This document shows positions 40,279 to 51,099 of a DNA stretch of 64,000 bases, one piece after another. The stretch comes from Cyanocohniella sp. LLY. GTDB lineage: Bacteria; Cyanobacteriota; Cyanobacteriia; Cyanobacteriales; Nostocaceae. The notes under the pieces were generated by a model that saw only the letters and a list, made by a program, of their open reading frames with translations, was not told where the DNA came from and did no database searches. The stretch covers positions 46,520-110,519 of the forward strand of contig JAKOMP010000003.1 of the NCBI GenBank assembly GCA_022241785.1, in the 5' to 3' direction. Both the position numbers and the translations under genes were made by a program. The stretch's first letter is position 1, and each line of letters starts with the position of its first letter.

Positions 40279-41189
40279 TGATTATGAATACTGCAACATT
40301 AAGTTCTTATCGTTTATGGGCATATCTGCAATTAATGCGACCTGCTAATATTGTCACCGCATGGGCAGATATTCTCGCTGGGTTTGCGGCTTCAGGGTGC
40401 ATTTTTAATAATAATGCAGCAATTGGCTCACTGGCATGGTTACTGCTAGCAACCACTGGATTATACGGTGGAGGTGTGGTATTTAATGATGTATTTGATG
40501 CCGAATTAGATGCTCAAGAGCGCCCAGAGCGACCGATTCCCAGTGGTAGAGCTACTCACAAAGGGGCAATTTTACTAGGTAGCTTGCTTTTGAGTCTGGG
40601 GGTAGCAGCCGCGGCTCAAGTCTCATGGTTGAGTGCTACTTTGGCTATGGGTATTGCTTTGACTGCCCTATTTTATGATGCTTTCGGGAAGCACCATTCT
40701 CTTCTCGGCCCCATTAATATGGGAATTTGCCGAGGAGGTAACTTATTGCTGGGTGTGAGTGTCTTACCAGCAATGGCAGGGGAGTACTGGTTTTTGGCTT
40801 TAATTCCCATAGTTTACATTGCGGGAATCACTGTTTTAAGTCGCGGTGAAGTACATGGAGCCAAGCTGAGTACTGCGGTAGTAGCACTGTTGCTAATTTC
40901 CACGGTGATTGGCGGACTGTTAGGGCTGGGGTTATTACAAAACTATCAACTTCTCACAGCATTAGCATTTTTAATTTTGTTCGCTATCCGGGTGTTAATT
41001 CCTTTTATTAAAGCTGTACTTGAGCCGTCTCCAGAGCAAATTCGCATTGCAGTCAAGGCTGGGATACTATCACTAATTGTTTTAGATGCCACTGTGGCTG
41101 CGGGTTTTGCTGGTTTGCCCTATGGATTAATAGTCCTGAGCTTATTGCCGATTTCCACGGCATTGGCACAAATGTTTGCTGTGACTTAA
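40278..41189 (+). CDS. eboC: UbiA-family prenyltransferase EboC
   Basis: MRPANIVTAWADILAGF, GGVVFNDVFDAELDAQERPERPIPSG. Confidence 0.9.
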   Translation: MIMNTATLSSYRLWAYLQLMRPANIVTAWADILAGFAASGCIFNNNAAIGSLAWLLLATTGLYGGGVVFNDVFDAELDAQERPERPIPSGRATHKGAILLGSLLLSLGVAAAAQVSWLSATLAMGIALTALFYDAFGKHHSLLGPINMGICRGGNLLLGVSVLPAMAGEYWFLALIPIVYIAGITVLSRGEVHGAKLSTAVVALLLISTVIGGLLGLGLLQNYQLLTALAFLILFAIRVLIPFIKAVLEPSPEQIRIAVKAGILSLIVLDATVAAGFAGLPYGLIVLSLLPISTALAQMFAVT

Positions 41190-41307
41190 AGCATAGAAGT
41201 TTTAATTTTTGACTGAACATTTTTTTGGCGATGTCTAATGAAAGGCTCACTTTGCGTCCAGTTAACAAAGTGCAAAATCGCAGCCTGACTCCAGGAACAT
41301 ATATCTC

Positions 41308-42576
41308 ATGCATATTCTGATTTATTCTTACAACTATCATCCAGAGCCGATTGGCATTGCCCCCTTAATGACTGAACTAGCAGAAGGATTAGTGAAGCGA
41401 GGTCATCAAGTTAGGGTAATTACAGGAATGCCCAACTATCCCCAACGCCAGATATATGATGAGTATCAGGGTAAGTGGTACGTTACAGAAGAAAAAAATG
41501 GCGTTACGATTCAGCGCAGCTATTTACGGATTAAGTCGAAACCTAATCTTGTAGATCGATTATTACTAGAGTTGAGCTTTGTTATCACAAGTTTGCCACA
41601 AGCCCTCAAGGGCCAGCGACCGGATGTAATTCTGCTAACAGTGCCGCCATTGCTGGTTTCTCTACCTGCAAGCTTACTGGGTTGGCTATATAACTGCCCA
41701 GTAGTATTGAATGTGCAAGATATTTTGCCTGAAGCTGCTGTGCGGATGGGACTAATTAAAAATAAGTTGATTATCCGGGCTTTTGAAACCATAGAAAAAT
41801 TTGCATATCGCACTGCCCATACTATTAGCGTGATTGCCGATGGCTTTATGGATAATTTAGTTAACAAGGGTGTGCCTGCTCATAAAATCACCTGTATTCC
41901 TAATTGGGTAAATTTAAATTTCATTAGCCCTTTATCAAAAGAGAATAACTCTTGGAAAAGCACCCATCAACTAGATGGGAAATTTGTGGTGATGTACTCC
42001 GGTAATATTGCTTTAACGCAAGGATTAGAAACAGTAGTAGCAGCAGCATCTCACTTGCGTCACATTCAAGAAATTGCCTTTGTTATCGCTGGCGAATCTC
42101 AAGCACTTGCAGGGTTACAAAAATATTGTCTTACTTGTGGAGCAGATAACGTTTTATTGCTACCTTTACAACCGCGAGAAAAATTACCCGAAATGCTGGC
42201 TGCGGCGGATGTGGGTTTGATTGTGCAAAAGCGCAATGTGATTTCCTTTAATATGCCTTCTAAAATACCATTATTGCTGGCTAGTGGTCGCCCAATAGTG
42301 GCTTCAGTTCCTGCTGCTGGGACTGCGGCGCAAGCCATCGGCCAAAGTAGTGGGGGTTTTGTTGTTACTCCAGAGTCACCTGAGGCTTTGGCCAATGCAG
42401 TTCTAGATTTATATGCTAATCCTGCCTTAGCTGCACAGCTAGGTTACGAAGCCAGAAAGTTTGCTGTAAAAAATTATTCCTTTGAGCAAGCCTTGGATCG
42501 ATATGAAAAGCTATTTGCTGATGTTGTTGCCAAGGGTGCATCTACTTTGGATATGTTGAGTGAATTGAATTCTTAG
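41308..42576 (+). CDS. GT4-family glycosyltransferase
   Basis: YHPEPIGIAPLMTELAEGLVKRGHQVRVITGMPNYP, YSGNIALTQGLETVV. Confidence 0.9.
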   Translation: MHILIYSYNYHPEPIGIAPLMTELAEGLVKRGHQVRVITGMPNYPQRQIYDEYQGKWYVTEEKNGVTIQRSYLRIKSKPNLVDRLLLELSFVITSLPQALKGQRPDVILLTVPPLLVSLPASLLGWLYNCPVVLNVQDILPEAAVRMGLIKNKLIIRAFETIEKFAYRTAHTISVIADGFMDNLVNKGVPAHKITCIPNWVNLNFISPLSKENNSWKSTHQLDGKFVVMYSGNIALTQGLETVVAAASHLRHIQEIAFVIAGESQALAGLQKYCLTCGADNVLLLPLQPREKLPEMLAAADVGLIVQKRNVISFNMPSKIPLLLASGRPIVASVPAAGTAAQAIGQSSGGFVVTPESPEALANAVLDLYANPALAAQLGYEARKFAVKNYSFEQALDRYEKLFADVVAKGASTLDMLSELNS

Positions 42577-42611
42577 AAGATGTTTAAAAATTGGGAAATG
42601 ATATTAGGTTT

Positions 42612-43625
42612 ATGATCCCAGAAAAGCTGAAACAAACCGACCAAAACCTGATCGCCTTATTGAGCGATCGCCTATCATTACTAGCAGCATCAAAATGTCT
42701 TTCTTTAGAAGAACAACTGGTTGATGTGGCTCCCCTACTTGCTCAAGTTGGTATTCCTGAATCTGTTTGGGCAGGTTTGGTAAATAGTTGTCATGCCACA
42801 ATTAGTCCTGAATCTACATCAATAACTCCAGCTAGACCCCGACAAATTACGATCATCGGTGGACATGGCAGGATGGGAAGATTTTTCCAAGAGCAGTTTA
42901 TAGCGGTAGGGCACAATGTTAATATTCTCGAACACGAAGATTGGGAGGATGCAGACCAATTATTAAATCAGGCAGAATTAGTATTAGTCAGTGTGCCGAT
43001 TGCCTATACAGTTGATGTTATTCAGCGCGCAGCTAAATATCTATCTCCAACTACAGCGTTATGTGACATTACAAGTATTAAAACTCAGCCGACTCAGGCA
43101 ATGCTTGAATACCATTGCGGCCCTGTAATGGGATTACATCCTATGTTTGGGCCTAATATTACATCGTTCTTAGAACAAAAAGTTGTGGTATGTCCAGGTC
43201 GGCATGATGACTCTTTTACATGGTTATTAGATTTAATTAAAAGTCAGGGTGGCGAAATAATCACCTGTTCGCCTGAAGAACATGACCAAATGATGGTAAT
43301 TATTCAAGCTACCCAGCATTTTTTAAGATTTAGTTTAGGCGTTTTTTTAGCACAGTCAAATATTGATATAGAACGCAGTTTAACAATTTCTACACCAAAT
43401 TATCGTCAAGAAATTGATATTGTTAAACGGTTATTTTCTCAAAGTCCTAACTTATGCGTTGACATTATGTTGGCTACAGAGAAAAGATGTCAGGCAATTA
43501 GTTCTTTGGCTAATACATATAGCCGCTTGGCAAAATTGGTAGTAAGTAAAGACCGGGATGCATTAATTAAAGAGTTTGAAAGTAATCAAAGTTTTTGGGA
43601 AGGGGAAGTTAGGTTTTCAATATAG
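42612..43625 (+). CDS. tyrA: Prephenate dehydrogenase (chorismate mutase-like N-terminus)
   Basis: RQITIIGGHGRMGRFF, GLHPMFGPN. Confidence 0.9.
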   Translation: MIPEKLKQTDQNLIALLSDRLSLLAASKCLSLEEQLVDVAPLLAQVGIPESVWAGLVNSCHATISPESTSITPARPRQITIIGGHGRMGRFFQEQFIAVGHNVNILEHEDWEDADQLLNQAELVLVSVPIAYTVDVIQRAAKYLSPTTALCDITSIKTQPTQAMLEYHCGPVMGLHPMFGPNITSFLEQKVVVCPGRHDDSFTWLLDLIKSQGGEIITCSPEEHDQMMVIIQATQHFLRFSLGVFLAQSNIDIERSLTISTPNYRQEIDIVKRLFSQSPNLCVDIMLATEKRCQAISSLANTYSRLAKLVVSKDRDALIKEFESNQSFWEGEVRFSI

Positions 43626-43652
43626 AAAAATATCACGCAGAGGCAAGGCAGC

Positions 43653-43680
43653 GCGTTGGGCGGGTTCCCCGACTTGTAGC
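43653..43680. repeat. 28-bp dispersed repeat
   Basis: Exact reverse complement of 56282..56309. Confidence 0.8.
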
Positions 43681-43758
43681 GACTGCCGCACAGAGGTAAG
43701 AGGAGAATATTATATATGAAGTTTTCTAAATAGCTTCAGTAGTTCAACAATAATTATT

Positions 43759-44406
43759 ATGCTTATAGACATTTTTCACGATACAGTATGTCCCTGGTGC
43801 CGAATTGGGAAAAAGCATTTGTTTGATGCACTGGCACAATTTACAGAACAGGCGGTGGATATTCGCTGGCATCCTTTTTTATTAGATGATAGTGTTCCTA
43901 ATTCTGGTTACGAATTTCGTAGCTTTATGCAAGAAAGAAAAGGGATTTCAGCAGAAAAAATGCAGAGTTTGTTTGATTATACGCAACGCCAAGGGGAGGC
44001 TGCTGGAGTTAAGTTAGATTTTGATAAAGTGCGTTTGGCTGTGAATACTAAGCTTTCTCACCGACTGATTGAAATTGCACCAGCAAATATCAAAAATGAT
44101 GTTGTAGAGGCAATTTATCAAGCTTACTTTGAAGACGGTTTAAATATTGGTGATATTGATGTTTTGGTTGACATCGGTACAAGTCACCAAATGGATGCAA
44201 CTGAGGTGCGATCGCAATTGCTAGATGATACCGCTTTAGAGGCAATTGTGACTGCATCAAAGTCTGCTCAGTCGAAAGGTATCACCAGTGTGCCGTTCTT
44301 CATGATCAATAACAAAGTCAAGGTAGACGGTTCTCATTCAGTAGAGGTGTTCCTTCAGGCTTTAAATCGTGCCGCACTTATGGATATATCAGCAAAAATA
44401 TGGTAA
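43759..44406 (+). CDS. dsbA: DsbA-family (FrnE-like) oxidoreductase
   Basis: FHDTVCPWCRIGKKHL; GITSVPFFMINNK. Confidence 0.9.
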   Translation: MLIDIFHDTVCPWCRIGKKHLFDALAQFTEQAVDIRWHPFLLDDSVPNSGYEFRSFMQERKGISAEKMQSLFDYTQRQGEAAGVKLDFDKVRLAVNTKLSHRLIEIAPANIKNDVVEAIYQAYFEDGLNIGDIDVLVDIGTSHQMDATEVRSQLLDDTALEAIVTASKSAQSKGITSVPFFMINNKVKVDGSHSVEVFLQALNRAALMDISAKIW

Positions 44407-45608
44407 TGAATATCAAGCAAAAAAGTACATTTAATCTGCAACCAATTCGCCAAAGTGTTGCGGTTAGCTTCAACTATGAAATTTATTTCACAAACAATTT
44501 GTTTGAGTTGAATAATCCTACATTAGCCCAAGTGATTACAGCTGATGAGGAGACAAAACCGAAGAAAGTTGTAGCGATTGTCGATGCAGGGTTATTAGAG
44601 TTTTTTCCTGGATTGCTTCAGCAATTAACGGCATATACCAAGTTTTATGGGGAAGCATTAACACTCGCCCTTGAACCGATGATTGTTCCGGGTGGAGAAG
44701 CGGCTAAAAATAATCCCAAGTTGGTAGAGCAAATTCATCAAGTGATTGATGCAGCTCGATTGTGTCGCCATTCCTACATATTGGCTATTGGCGGTGGTGC
44801 AGTGTTGGATTTAGTCGGATATGCAGCCGCAACTGCTCACCGGGGGATTCGCCTGATTCGGATTCCCACGACTGTGTTAGCACAAAATGATTCAGGTGTA
44901 GGAGTAAAAAACGGCATCAACGCCTTTGGTAAAAAGAACTTTCTCGGCACATTTGCGCCACCTTATGCGGTGATTAATGACTCTAGCTTCTTGAAAACCT
45001 TAGGCGATCGCGATTGGCGTTCTGGTATCGCTGAGGCTATTAAGGTAGCGCTAATTAAGGATGCAAATTTCTTTGAGTTTATTCATAATCGCAGTGCATC
45101 CCTTGTCCGTCGAGACATGGACGCTATGCAACAGTTAATTTATTGTTGCGCCCAATTACACCTAGAACACATTGCCAACAGTGGTGATCCTTTTGAAATG
45201 GGTTCATCTCGTCCTCTGGATTTTGGACATTGGGCGGCGCATAAATTAGAGCATTTGACTGAATACAATTTGCGTCATGGAGAAGCAGTAGCCATCGGTA
45301 TTGCTTTAGATTGCACCTATTCTTATCTTTTAGGGCTGCTTAGTAAGAAGGATTGGCAAAAGATACTGCATACTCTATCAGCTTTAGGTTTCACGTTGTA
45401 TGTGTCGGAATTGGAAGATTCTCGTTGTCTATTTCGGGGGTTGACTGAGTTCCGCGAACATTTGGGCGGAGAATTGACTTTGACTCTGCTGCAAGGTGTT
45501 GGTAAGGGAATTGAGGTTCATGAAGTGGATCTAACTTTGTATAAACAAGCAATATTATTGCTGCACGAGTTTGTAGAAAATAAGCAGTCCCTGGTTAGCG
45601 TAAGTTAA
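44400..45608 (+). CDS. eboD: 3-dehydroquinate-synthase-like sugar phosphate cyclase EboD
   Basis: AIGGGAVLDLVGYAAATAHRGIRLIRIPTTVLAQNDSGVGVKNGIN, LDFGHWAAHKLE. Confidence 0.88.
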   Translation: MVMNIKQKSTFNLQPIRQSVAVSFNYEIYFTNNLFELNNPTLAQVITADEETKPKKVVAIVDAGLLEFFPGLLQQLTAYTKFYGEALTLALEPMIVPGGEAAKNNPKLVEQIHQVIDAARLCRHSYILAIGGGAVLDLVGYAAATAHRGIRLIRIPTTVLAQNDSGVGVKNGINAFGKKNFLGTFAPPYAVINDSSFLKTLGDRDWRSGIAEAIKVALIKDANFFEFIHNRSASLVRRDMDAMQQLIYCCAQLHLEHIANSGDPFEMGSSRPLDFGHWAAHKLEHLTEYNLRHGEAVAIGIALDCTYSYLLGLLSKKDWQKILHTLSALGFTLYVSELEDSRCLFRGLTEFREHLGGELTLTLLQGVGKGIEVHEVDLTLYKQAILLLHEFVENKQSLVSVS

Positions 45609-45641
45609 ATATCTCATAAACCTCTCTTTTATTAATTCTTC

Positions 45642-45748
45642 TCTCTGTGTTCTCTGCGTCTCTGCGGTTCGTTATTAATTTCTTTTACCAAGTTATCAAT
45701 TATCTAAATAAATAAACCACAGAGGCACGGAGCAAACAGAGAAGAGAA
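45642..45748. repeat. Long imperfect inverted repeat between eboD and eboE
   Basis: TTCTCTCTGTGTTCTCTGCGTCTCTGCGGTT vs AACCACAGAGGCACGGAGCAAACAGAGAAGAG. Confidence 0.6.
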
Positions 45749-45812
45749 TCAAGCGATGTGAAGAATGTGCCAATTGTTTACTCGCCATCGCATTATTTTA
45801 GGAATAAAAAAC

Positions 45813-47087
45813 ATGAAAGTAGGAAATAATAATAATTTTCACTTAACCTATTGCTCTAATATTCACCCTGGCGAAGAATGGGAGCAGGTTTTTAGCAATT
45901 TAAAGCAGTATATTCCACCGCTTAAAGCCACATTAGCACCAGATAAATCCTTTGGGATTGGGTTACGTTTAGCAGAAGTAGCCGCTAGCAAACTACTTCA
46001 AGGAAATGCCTTGGATGAGTTTAAGTTATGGTTGACAAAACATGATTTATATGTATTTACCTTAAATGGTTTTCCCTATGGTCAATTTCATTGGCAGGTG
46101 GTAAAAGACCAAGTTTATGCGCCAGATTGGACTAAACAGGAACGGTTAGATTACACGTTGCAATTAACGAATATTTTGGCGGAATTGTTGCCTCATGATG
46201 TAGAAGGGAGCATTTCTACGCTGCCGTTATCTTATAAGCCTTGGTATGAGGGCAATCAACTTGTCCAAGCATCAGTTATGGATAATGCTAGCCTACAAAT
46301 AGCCAAGGTAGTAGCGCAAATGGTACACATCCGGGCGGAACAAGGCAAATTGCTGCACCTGGATTTGGAACCAGAACCCGATGGATTAATTGAAAATGCT
46401 GCCGAAGTCATTGATTATTTCCAGGGGCATTTATTACCTGTTGGTGGCGCTTATTTAGCCAAGCATTTGGGAATTTCACTAGATGTTGCGGAAAGTCATT
46501 TATTAGAACACGTACGTATTTGTTATGATACTTGCCATTTTGCTGTGGAGTATGAAAATCCCCTCTCAGTTTTCCAGCAATTTCAAACTGCGGGAATAAA
46601 AATAGGCAAAATTCAAATCAGTGCGGCGTTGCAGGTGCAGATACCAGAAGATATTAAACAACGCCACTTAATAGTAGAACGATTACGTCCTTTCGCTGAA
46701 TCTACATATTTACATCAGGTAATTGCCCGCGAACCCAACAACAGATTGCTTCACTATTGCGACTTAGAAACCGCCTTACCCAACCTAGAAAATACAAGCG
46801 CTTGCGAGTGGCGAATCCACTTTCATGTACCAATTTTCATCCGCGATTACCAACTGTTACAGTCCACTCAGGACGACATCGCCAGCGTGTTAGATTTGCT
46901 GCAACATGACAACGGTTGCATCCATTTAGAAATTGAAACCTACACCTGGGACGTATTACCAGAAGCAATGAAATTAGATTTATTAGCATCTATTCAACGA
47001 GAATATGAGTGGGTTCTAGCAAATTTATTATGCACCAGGCGACTGGAAGTCGCAGCTACACAGGCAAAACCCGCCTACGCGGGTTAA
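45813..47087 (+). CDS. eboE: Xylose-isomerase-like TIM barrel protein EboE
   Basis: Metal-ligand motifs LHLDLEPEPDG, ICYDTCHFAVEYENP; order in ebo cluster. Confidence 0.85.
   Translation: MKVGNNNNFHLTYCSNIHPGEEWEQVFSNLKQYIPPLKATLAPDKSFGIGLRLAEVAASKLLQGNALDEFKLWLTKHDLYVFTLNGFPYGQFHWQVVKDQVYAPDWTKQERLDYTLQLTNILAELLPHDVEGSISTLPLSYKPWYEGNQLVQASVMDNASLQIAKVVAQMVHIRAEQGKLLHLDLEPEPDGLIENAAEVIDYFQGHLLPVGGAYLAKHLGISLDVAESHLLEHVRICYDTCHFAVEYENPLSVFQQFQTAGIKIGKIQISAALQVQIPEDIKQRHLIVERLRPFAESTYLHQVIAREPNNRLLHYCDLETALPNLENTSACEWRIHFHVPIFIRDYQLLQSTQDDIASVLDLLQHDNGCIHLEIETYTWDVLPEAMKLDLLASIQREYEWVLANLLCTRRLEVAATQAKPAYAG
47038..47087. repeat. Dispersed repeat forming the 3' end of eboE
   Basis: Matches flanks of 12319..12421; two small hairpins. 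Confidence 0.65.
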
Positions 47088-47093
47088 AAATTC

Positions 47094-48461
47094 ATGCAAA
47101 AAACTGTTGTTCTCAACATAGTAGGATTAACACCTAGTCTCATAGGTGAACATACACCCTTCCTTTCGAGTTGGTCATCCACCGGGATAGCATCAGTACA
47201 ACCCGTATTACCTGCTGTCACCTGCACAGTTCAAGCAACCTATCTCACAGGTAAACAGCCAAGCGAACATGGAATTGTCGCCAATGGTTGGTACTTTAGG
47301 GACGAGTGCGAAATCAAATTTTGGCGACAGTCTAACAAACTTGTGCAAGCACCCAAAGTGTGGGAAATAGCCAAAGAACTAGATCCCAACTTCACCTGCG
47401 CCAACTTATTCTGGTGGTACAACATGTACTCATCGGTGAACTATGCAGTTACCCCCCGACCGATGTATCCTGCTGATGGGAGGAAAATTCCTGATATTTA
47501 CACACAACCAGGAAAATTGCGATCGCAACTCCAAGCAGATCTAGGCCAGTTCCCTCTGTTTAATTTTTGGGGACCCAACACATCAATCCGTTCTACCCAA
47601 TGGATTGCAGAATCAGCCAAATGGGTGGAAGAACACCATAACCCCACCCTATCGCTTGTCTATTTACCACATCTAGACTACTGCTTACAAAAATATGGAC
47701 CTGATCCAGACAAGGTAGCTCAAGACTTACAAGAAATTGATGCGGTTTGTAGCGACTTGATTCAATACTACGAAAATCGTGGCGTTCAGGTAATCGTTTT
47801 GTCTGAATACGGAATTACACCAGTATCTAAACCTGTCCACCTGAATCGGATGCTGCGGGAACATGGTTTGCTAACAGTACGCGAAGAACTAGGAAGAGAA
47901 CTGCTAGATCCTGGTGCAAGTAAAGCATTTGCCGTTGCCGATCATCAAATTGCTCATATCTACGTCAACGATCCATTTTATATTCCGAAAGTGCGATCGC
48001 TTCTCGAAGAGACTGAGGGAGTCGCCTATGTTTTGGATGATGTCGAAAAGCCAGCCTATGGTTTGGATCATGGGAGATCAGGAGAATTAATAGCCGTATC
48101 TCAACCAGATACTTGGTTTACTTATTATTACTGGCTCGATGATAAAAATGCTCCCGATTTTGCCAGAACCGTAGATATCCACCGCAAACCAGGTTACGAC
48201 CCTGTAGAATTGTTCCTTGACCCTCAAATCAAACTTCCCCAAGTCAAAATCGGTCTCAAACTTTTAAAGAAAAAGCTGGGATTTCGCTACTTGATGGATG
48301 TTATTCCTTTAGATGCTGACTTAGTACGTGGATCTCACGGTTGTATTCCACCTTCTCCGAGTGAGGGGCCATTGTTGATTACCAAACAAACTCACTTGCT
48401 TGACTCTTCATCAATAAAGGCTAATGATGTTTGCTCACTCATTCTTAGTCATTTATTTTAA
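47094..48461 (+). CDS. eboF: Alkaline phosphatase/nucleotide pyrophosphatase family protein EboF
   Basis: SVQPVLPAVTCTVQATYLTGKQPSEHGIVANGW; RGSHGCIPPS. Confidence 0.88.
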   Translation: MQKTVVLNIVGLTPSLIGEHTPFLSSWSSTGIASVQPVLPAVTCTVQATYLTGKQPSEHGIVANGWYFRDECEIKFWRQSNKLVQAPKVWEIAKELDPNFTCANLFWWYNMYSSVNYAVTPRPMYPADGRKIPDIYTQPGKLRSQLQADLGQFPLFNFWGPNTSIRSTQWIAESAKWVEEHHNPTLSLVYLPHLDYCLQKYGPDPDKVAQDLQEIDAVCSDLIQYYENRGVQVIVLSEYGITPVSKPVHLNRMLREHGLLTVREELGRELLDPGASKAFAVADHQIAHIYVNDPFYIPKVRSLLEETEGVAYVLDDVEKPAYGLDHGRSGELIAVSQPDTWFTYYYWLDDKNAPDFARTVDIHRKPGYDPVELFLDPQIKLPQVKIGLKLLKKKLGFRYLMDVIPLDADLVRGSHGCIPPSPSEGPLLITKQTHLLDSSSIKANDVCSLILSHLF

Positions 48462-48488
48462 GATTGCCAAAACAGCAATATTTCTCGT

Positions 48489-48516
48489 ATCCTGGCAAAA
48501 CCAGGATTTTTTATTT
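48489..48516 (+). terminator. Intrinsic terminator after eboF
   Basis: ATCCTGG-CAAAA-CCAGGAT followed by T-rich run. Confidence 0.68.
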
Positions 48517-48530
48517 CCTACATATAAGAT

Positions 48531-48596
48531 TTCGTAGTCAGCGGCTCTAGCCCTTATTTGACAAACCTTTAATTATTTACGCCGTCCTACTTATCT
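48531..48596. repeat. MITE-B copy 1 (short form)
   Basis: Reverse complement matches both ends of 57539..57703. Confidence 0.75.
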
Positions 48597-48891
48597 AAAT
48601 GTATAACTATAGGAAGAGGCGAAAAATCATAAATAGCATTATTGGAAATTACTAATATATAAAAGTATAAAAACCAAAGAAATTGTTACTGCTATCGAAG
48701 AATTGTTCATTTATTAGCACCTTTAAATTGAGTAGACTTAGTTAAGAAATGATAAATAAATTTTAATTGCATAACCTACGGCAAGACTTCTTGAAATTGC
48801 CAAAGTTTTAAAAAATCGAACTTGTTTAAATTTAAATTTAATCCTGAGTAGCTTGTGACTAAGAACTAAGAAATATTCAGAGTAATTACCC

Positions 48892-51099
48892 ATGATTGTT
48901 GATTCCCACTCATACACAACACTTGGCAGTGTACATATCTTTCGCTCGGTTACAGAAGTTAACATGAATACTGCCCTGGAAAATATTCTATTCCACCTAA
49001 ATTCTCAACGTGGAGGCTTGCTTAATAGCAGCTACGAATACCCAGGAAGATACAAAAGATGGGCAATCGGATTTGTCAATCCACCACTTGAATTGACAAC
49101 CAAAGAAAATACTTTCACTCTGAAAGCATTGAACGACCGCGGTCAGGTACTTTTACCATTAATCTTCCAGAACTTATCAGCTTCCCCACAACTGCAAAAT
49201 GTCATCCAAGATGATGATATTATCTTAGGTTCGGTAAAAAACACACAAGAATTATTTACTGAAGAAGAGCGAAGTAAACAACCTTCAGCATTTACAGTGA
49301 TTCGGGAAATACTACATATTTTCTTTAGTCAAGAAGATGAACATTTAGGATTGTATGGTACTTTTGGTTACGACTTAATTTTTCAGTTTGAACCAATTAA
49401 TCAGCAGTTAGAACGTCCCGCCGACCAACGCGATTTAGTACTGTATTTACCTGATGAACTAATACTAGTTGACTACTATCTCCAAAAAGCATTTCGAGTT
49501 CAATATGAATTTGAAACAGCTGACGGTAGCACTAATAATCTGCCTCGTACAGGTGAATCTGTCGATTATCGAGGACAGCATCTCGTCCCGAATCAAACTG
49601 CTGACCATCAAAGAGGCGAGTATGCAAAACACCAAGTTGAGGCGGCACTAAATTACTTCCGTCGGGGCGATTTATTTGAAGTAGTTCCTAGTCAAAACTT
49701 TTTTGAAGCCTGCGAAGAACTACCCAGCAAACTATTTGAAACCTTAAAGCAAATTAATCCTAGTCCCTATGGATTTATTTTTAACTTGGGCGGAGAATAC
49801 CTAATTGGTGCATCTCCAGAAATGTTTGTACGGGTTGAAGGTAGACGTGTAGAAACCTGCCCAATTAGTGGCACCATTAGCCGGGGACAAAATGCTCTCG
49901 ATGATGCCGATCAAATTCTTCAATTACTCAACTCACGCAAAGATGAAGCTGAGTTGACAATGTGTACTGATGTAGATCGCAATGATAAGTCCCGGATTTG
50001 TGAACCAGGTTCGGTACGAGTCATTGGCCGTCGGCAAATTGAATTGTACAGCCATTTAATCCATACCGTGGATCATGTTGAAGGCTTACTCAGAAAAGAA
50101 TTTGATGCTTTAGACGCTTTTCTTAGTCATACTTGGGCCGTTACAGTCACCGGCGCACCCAAAAGAGCCGCAATAGAGTTTATCGAACAGCATGAACGTA
50201 GCGCCCGCCGTTGGTATGGTGGGGCTGTTGGGTATTTAAACTTCAATGGCAATTTGAATACAGGATTAATCCTGCGGACAATTAGATTGAAAGATGCGAT
50301 CGCAGAAGTGCGAGTTGGTGCTACTGTTCTGTATGACTCCATCCCCCACGCAGAAGAACAAGAGACAATTACTAAAGCAGCAGCTTTATTTGAAACAATT
50401 CGTCGAGCGCAACAAAACGAAAAAACTGAAGATTGCAATTCCCTGATATTAAGCAAATGTGTCCCAGACGTTGCATCTGGTAAACGCGTTTTACTTATAG
50501 ATCATGAAGACTCATTTGTGCATACCCTTGCCAATTACATCCGTCAAACTGGTGCAACTGTCACCACACTACGTCACGGCTTTCCTGAATCACTATTAGA
50601 TACAGAACAACCAGATTTAGTTGTGTTGTCTCCTGGCCCTGGTAGACCTAGTGATTTTCGAGTTCCCCAGACTGTCGCCGCCTGTATGCGTCGTGAAATT
50701 CCCATATTCGGTGTGTGTCTGGGACTGCAAGGAATTGTAGAAGCCTTTGGCGGAGAACTAGGAGTTCTCAATTATCCCCAACATGGTAAATCCTCGCGGA
50801 TTTTCGTTACTGATGCAGATGCCGTTTTATTCAAAAACTTACCAGAATCATTTGCAGTCGGTAGATATCATTCATTATTTGCCATGCCGCAACAATTACC
50901 AAAAGAACTTAAAGTTACGGCGATTTCTGATGACAACGTAATTATGGCTATAGAACATCAGACACTTCCCATTGCTGCGGTTCAGTTTCATCCAGAATCA
51001 ATCATGACTCTCACAGGAGAAATCGGTTTGGCAATGATTAAAAACTTGGTAAGTGCATATACGCAAACTAAAGAGTCATTAATAATTAGTAGTTTATGA
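48892..51099 (+). CDS. trpE: Fused anthranilate synthase (TrpE-TrpG)
   Basis: N-terminal chorismate-binding domain ([36 protein letters not shown]) and C-terminal GATase [19 protein letters not shown]. Confidence 0.93.
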   Translation: MIVDSHSYTTLGSVHIFRSVTEVNMNTALENILFHLNSQRGGLLNSSYEYPGRYKRWAIGFVNPPLELTTKENTFTLKALNDRGQVLLPLIFQNLSASPQLQNVIQDDDIILGSVKNTQELFTEEERSKQPSAFTVIREILHIFFSQEDEHLGLYGTFGYDLIFQFEPINQQLERPADQRDLVLYLPDELILVDYYLQKAFRVQYEFETADGSTNNLPRTGESVDYRGQHLVPNQTADHQRGEYAKHQVEAALNYFRRGDLFEVVPSQNFFEACEELPSKLFETLKQINPSPYGFIFNLGGEYLIGASPEMFVRVEGRRVETCPISGTISRGQNALDDADQILQLLNSRKDEAELTMCTDVDRNDKSRICEPGSVRVIGRRQIELYSHLIHTVDHVEGLLRKEFDALDAFLSHTWAVTVTGAPKRAAIEFIEQHERSARRWYGGAVGYLNFNGNLNTGLILRTIRLKDAIAEVRVGATVLYDSIPHAEEQETITKAAALFETIRRAQQNEKTEDCNSLILSKCVPDVASGKRVLLIDHEDSFVHTLANYIRQTGATVTTLRHGFPESLLDTEQPDLVVLSPGPGRPSDFRVPQTVAACMRREIPIFGVCLGLQGIVEAFGGELGVLNYPQHGKSSRIFVTDADAVLFKNLPESFAVGRYHSLFAMPQQLPKELKVTAISDDNVIMAIEHQTLPIAAVQFHPESIMTLTGEIGLAMIKNLVSAYTQTKESLIISSL

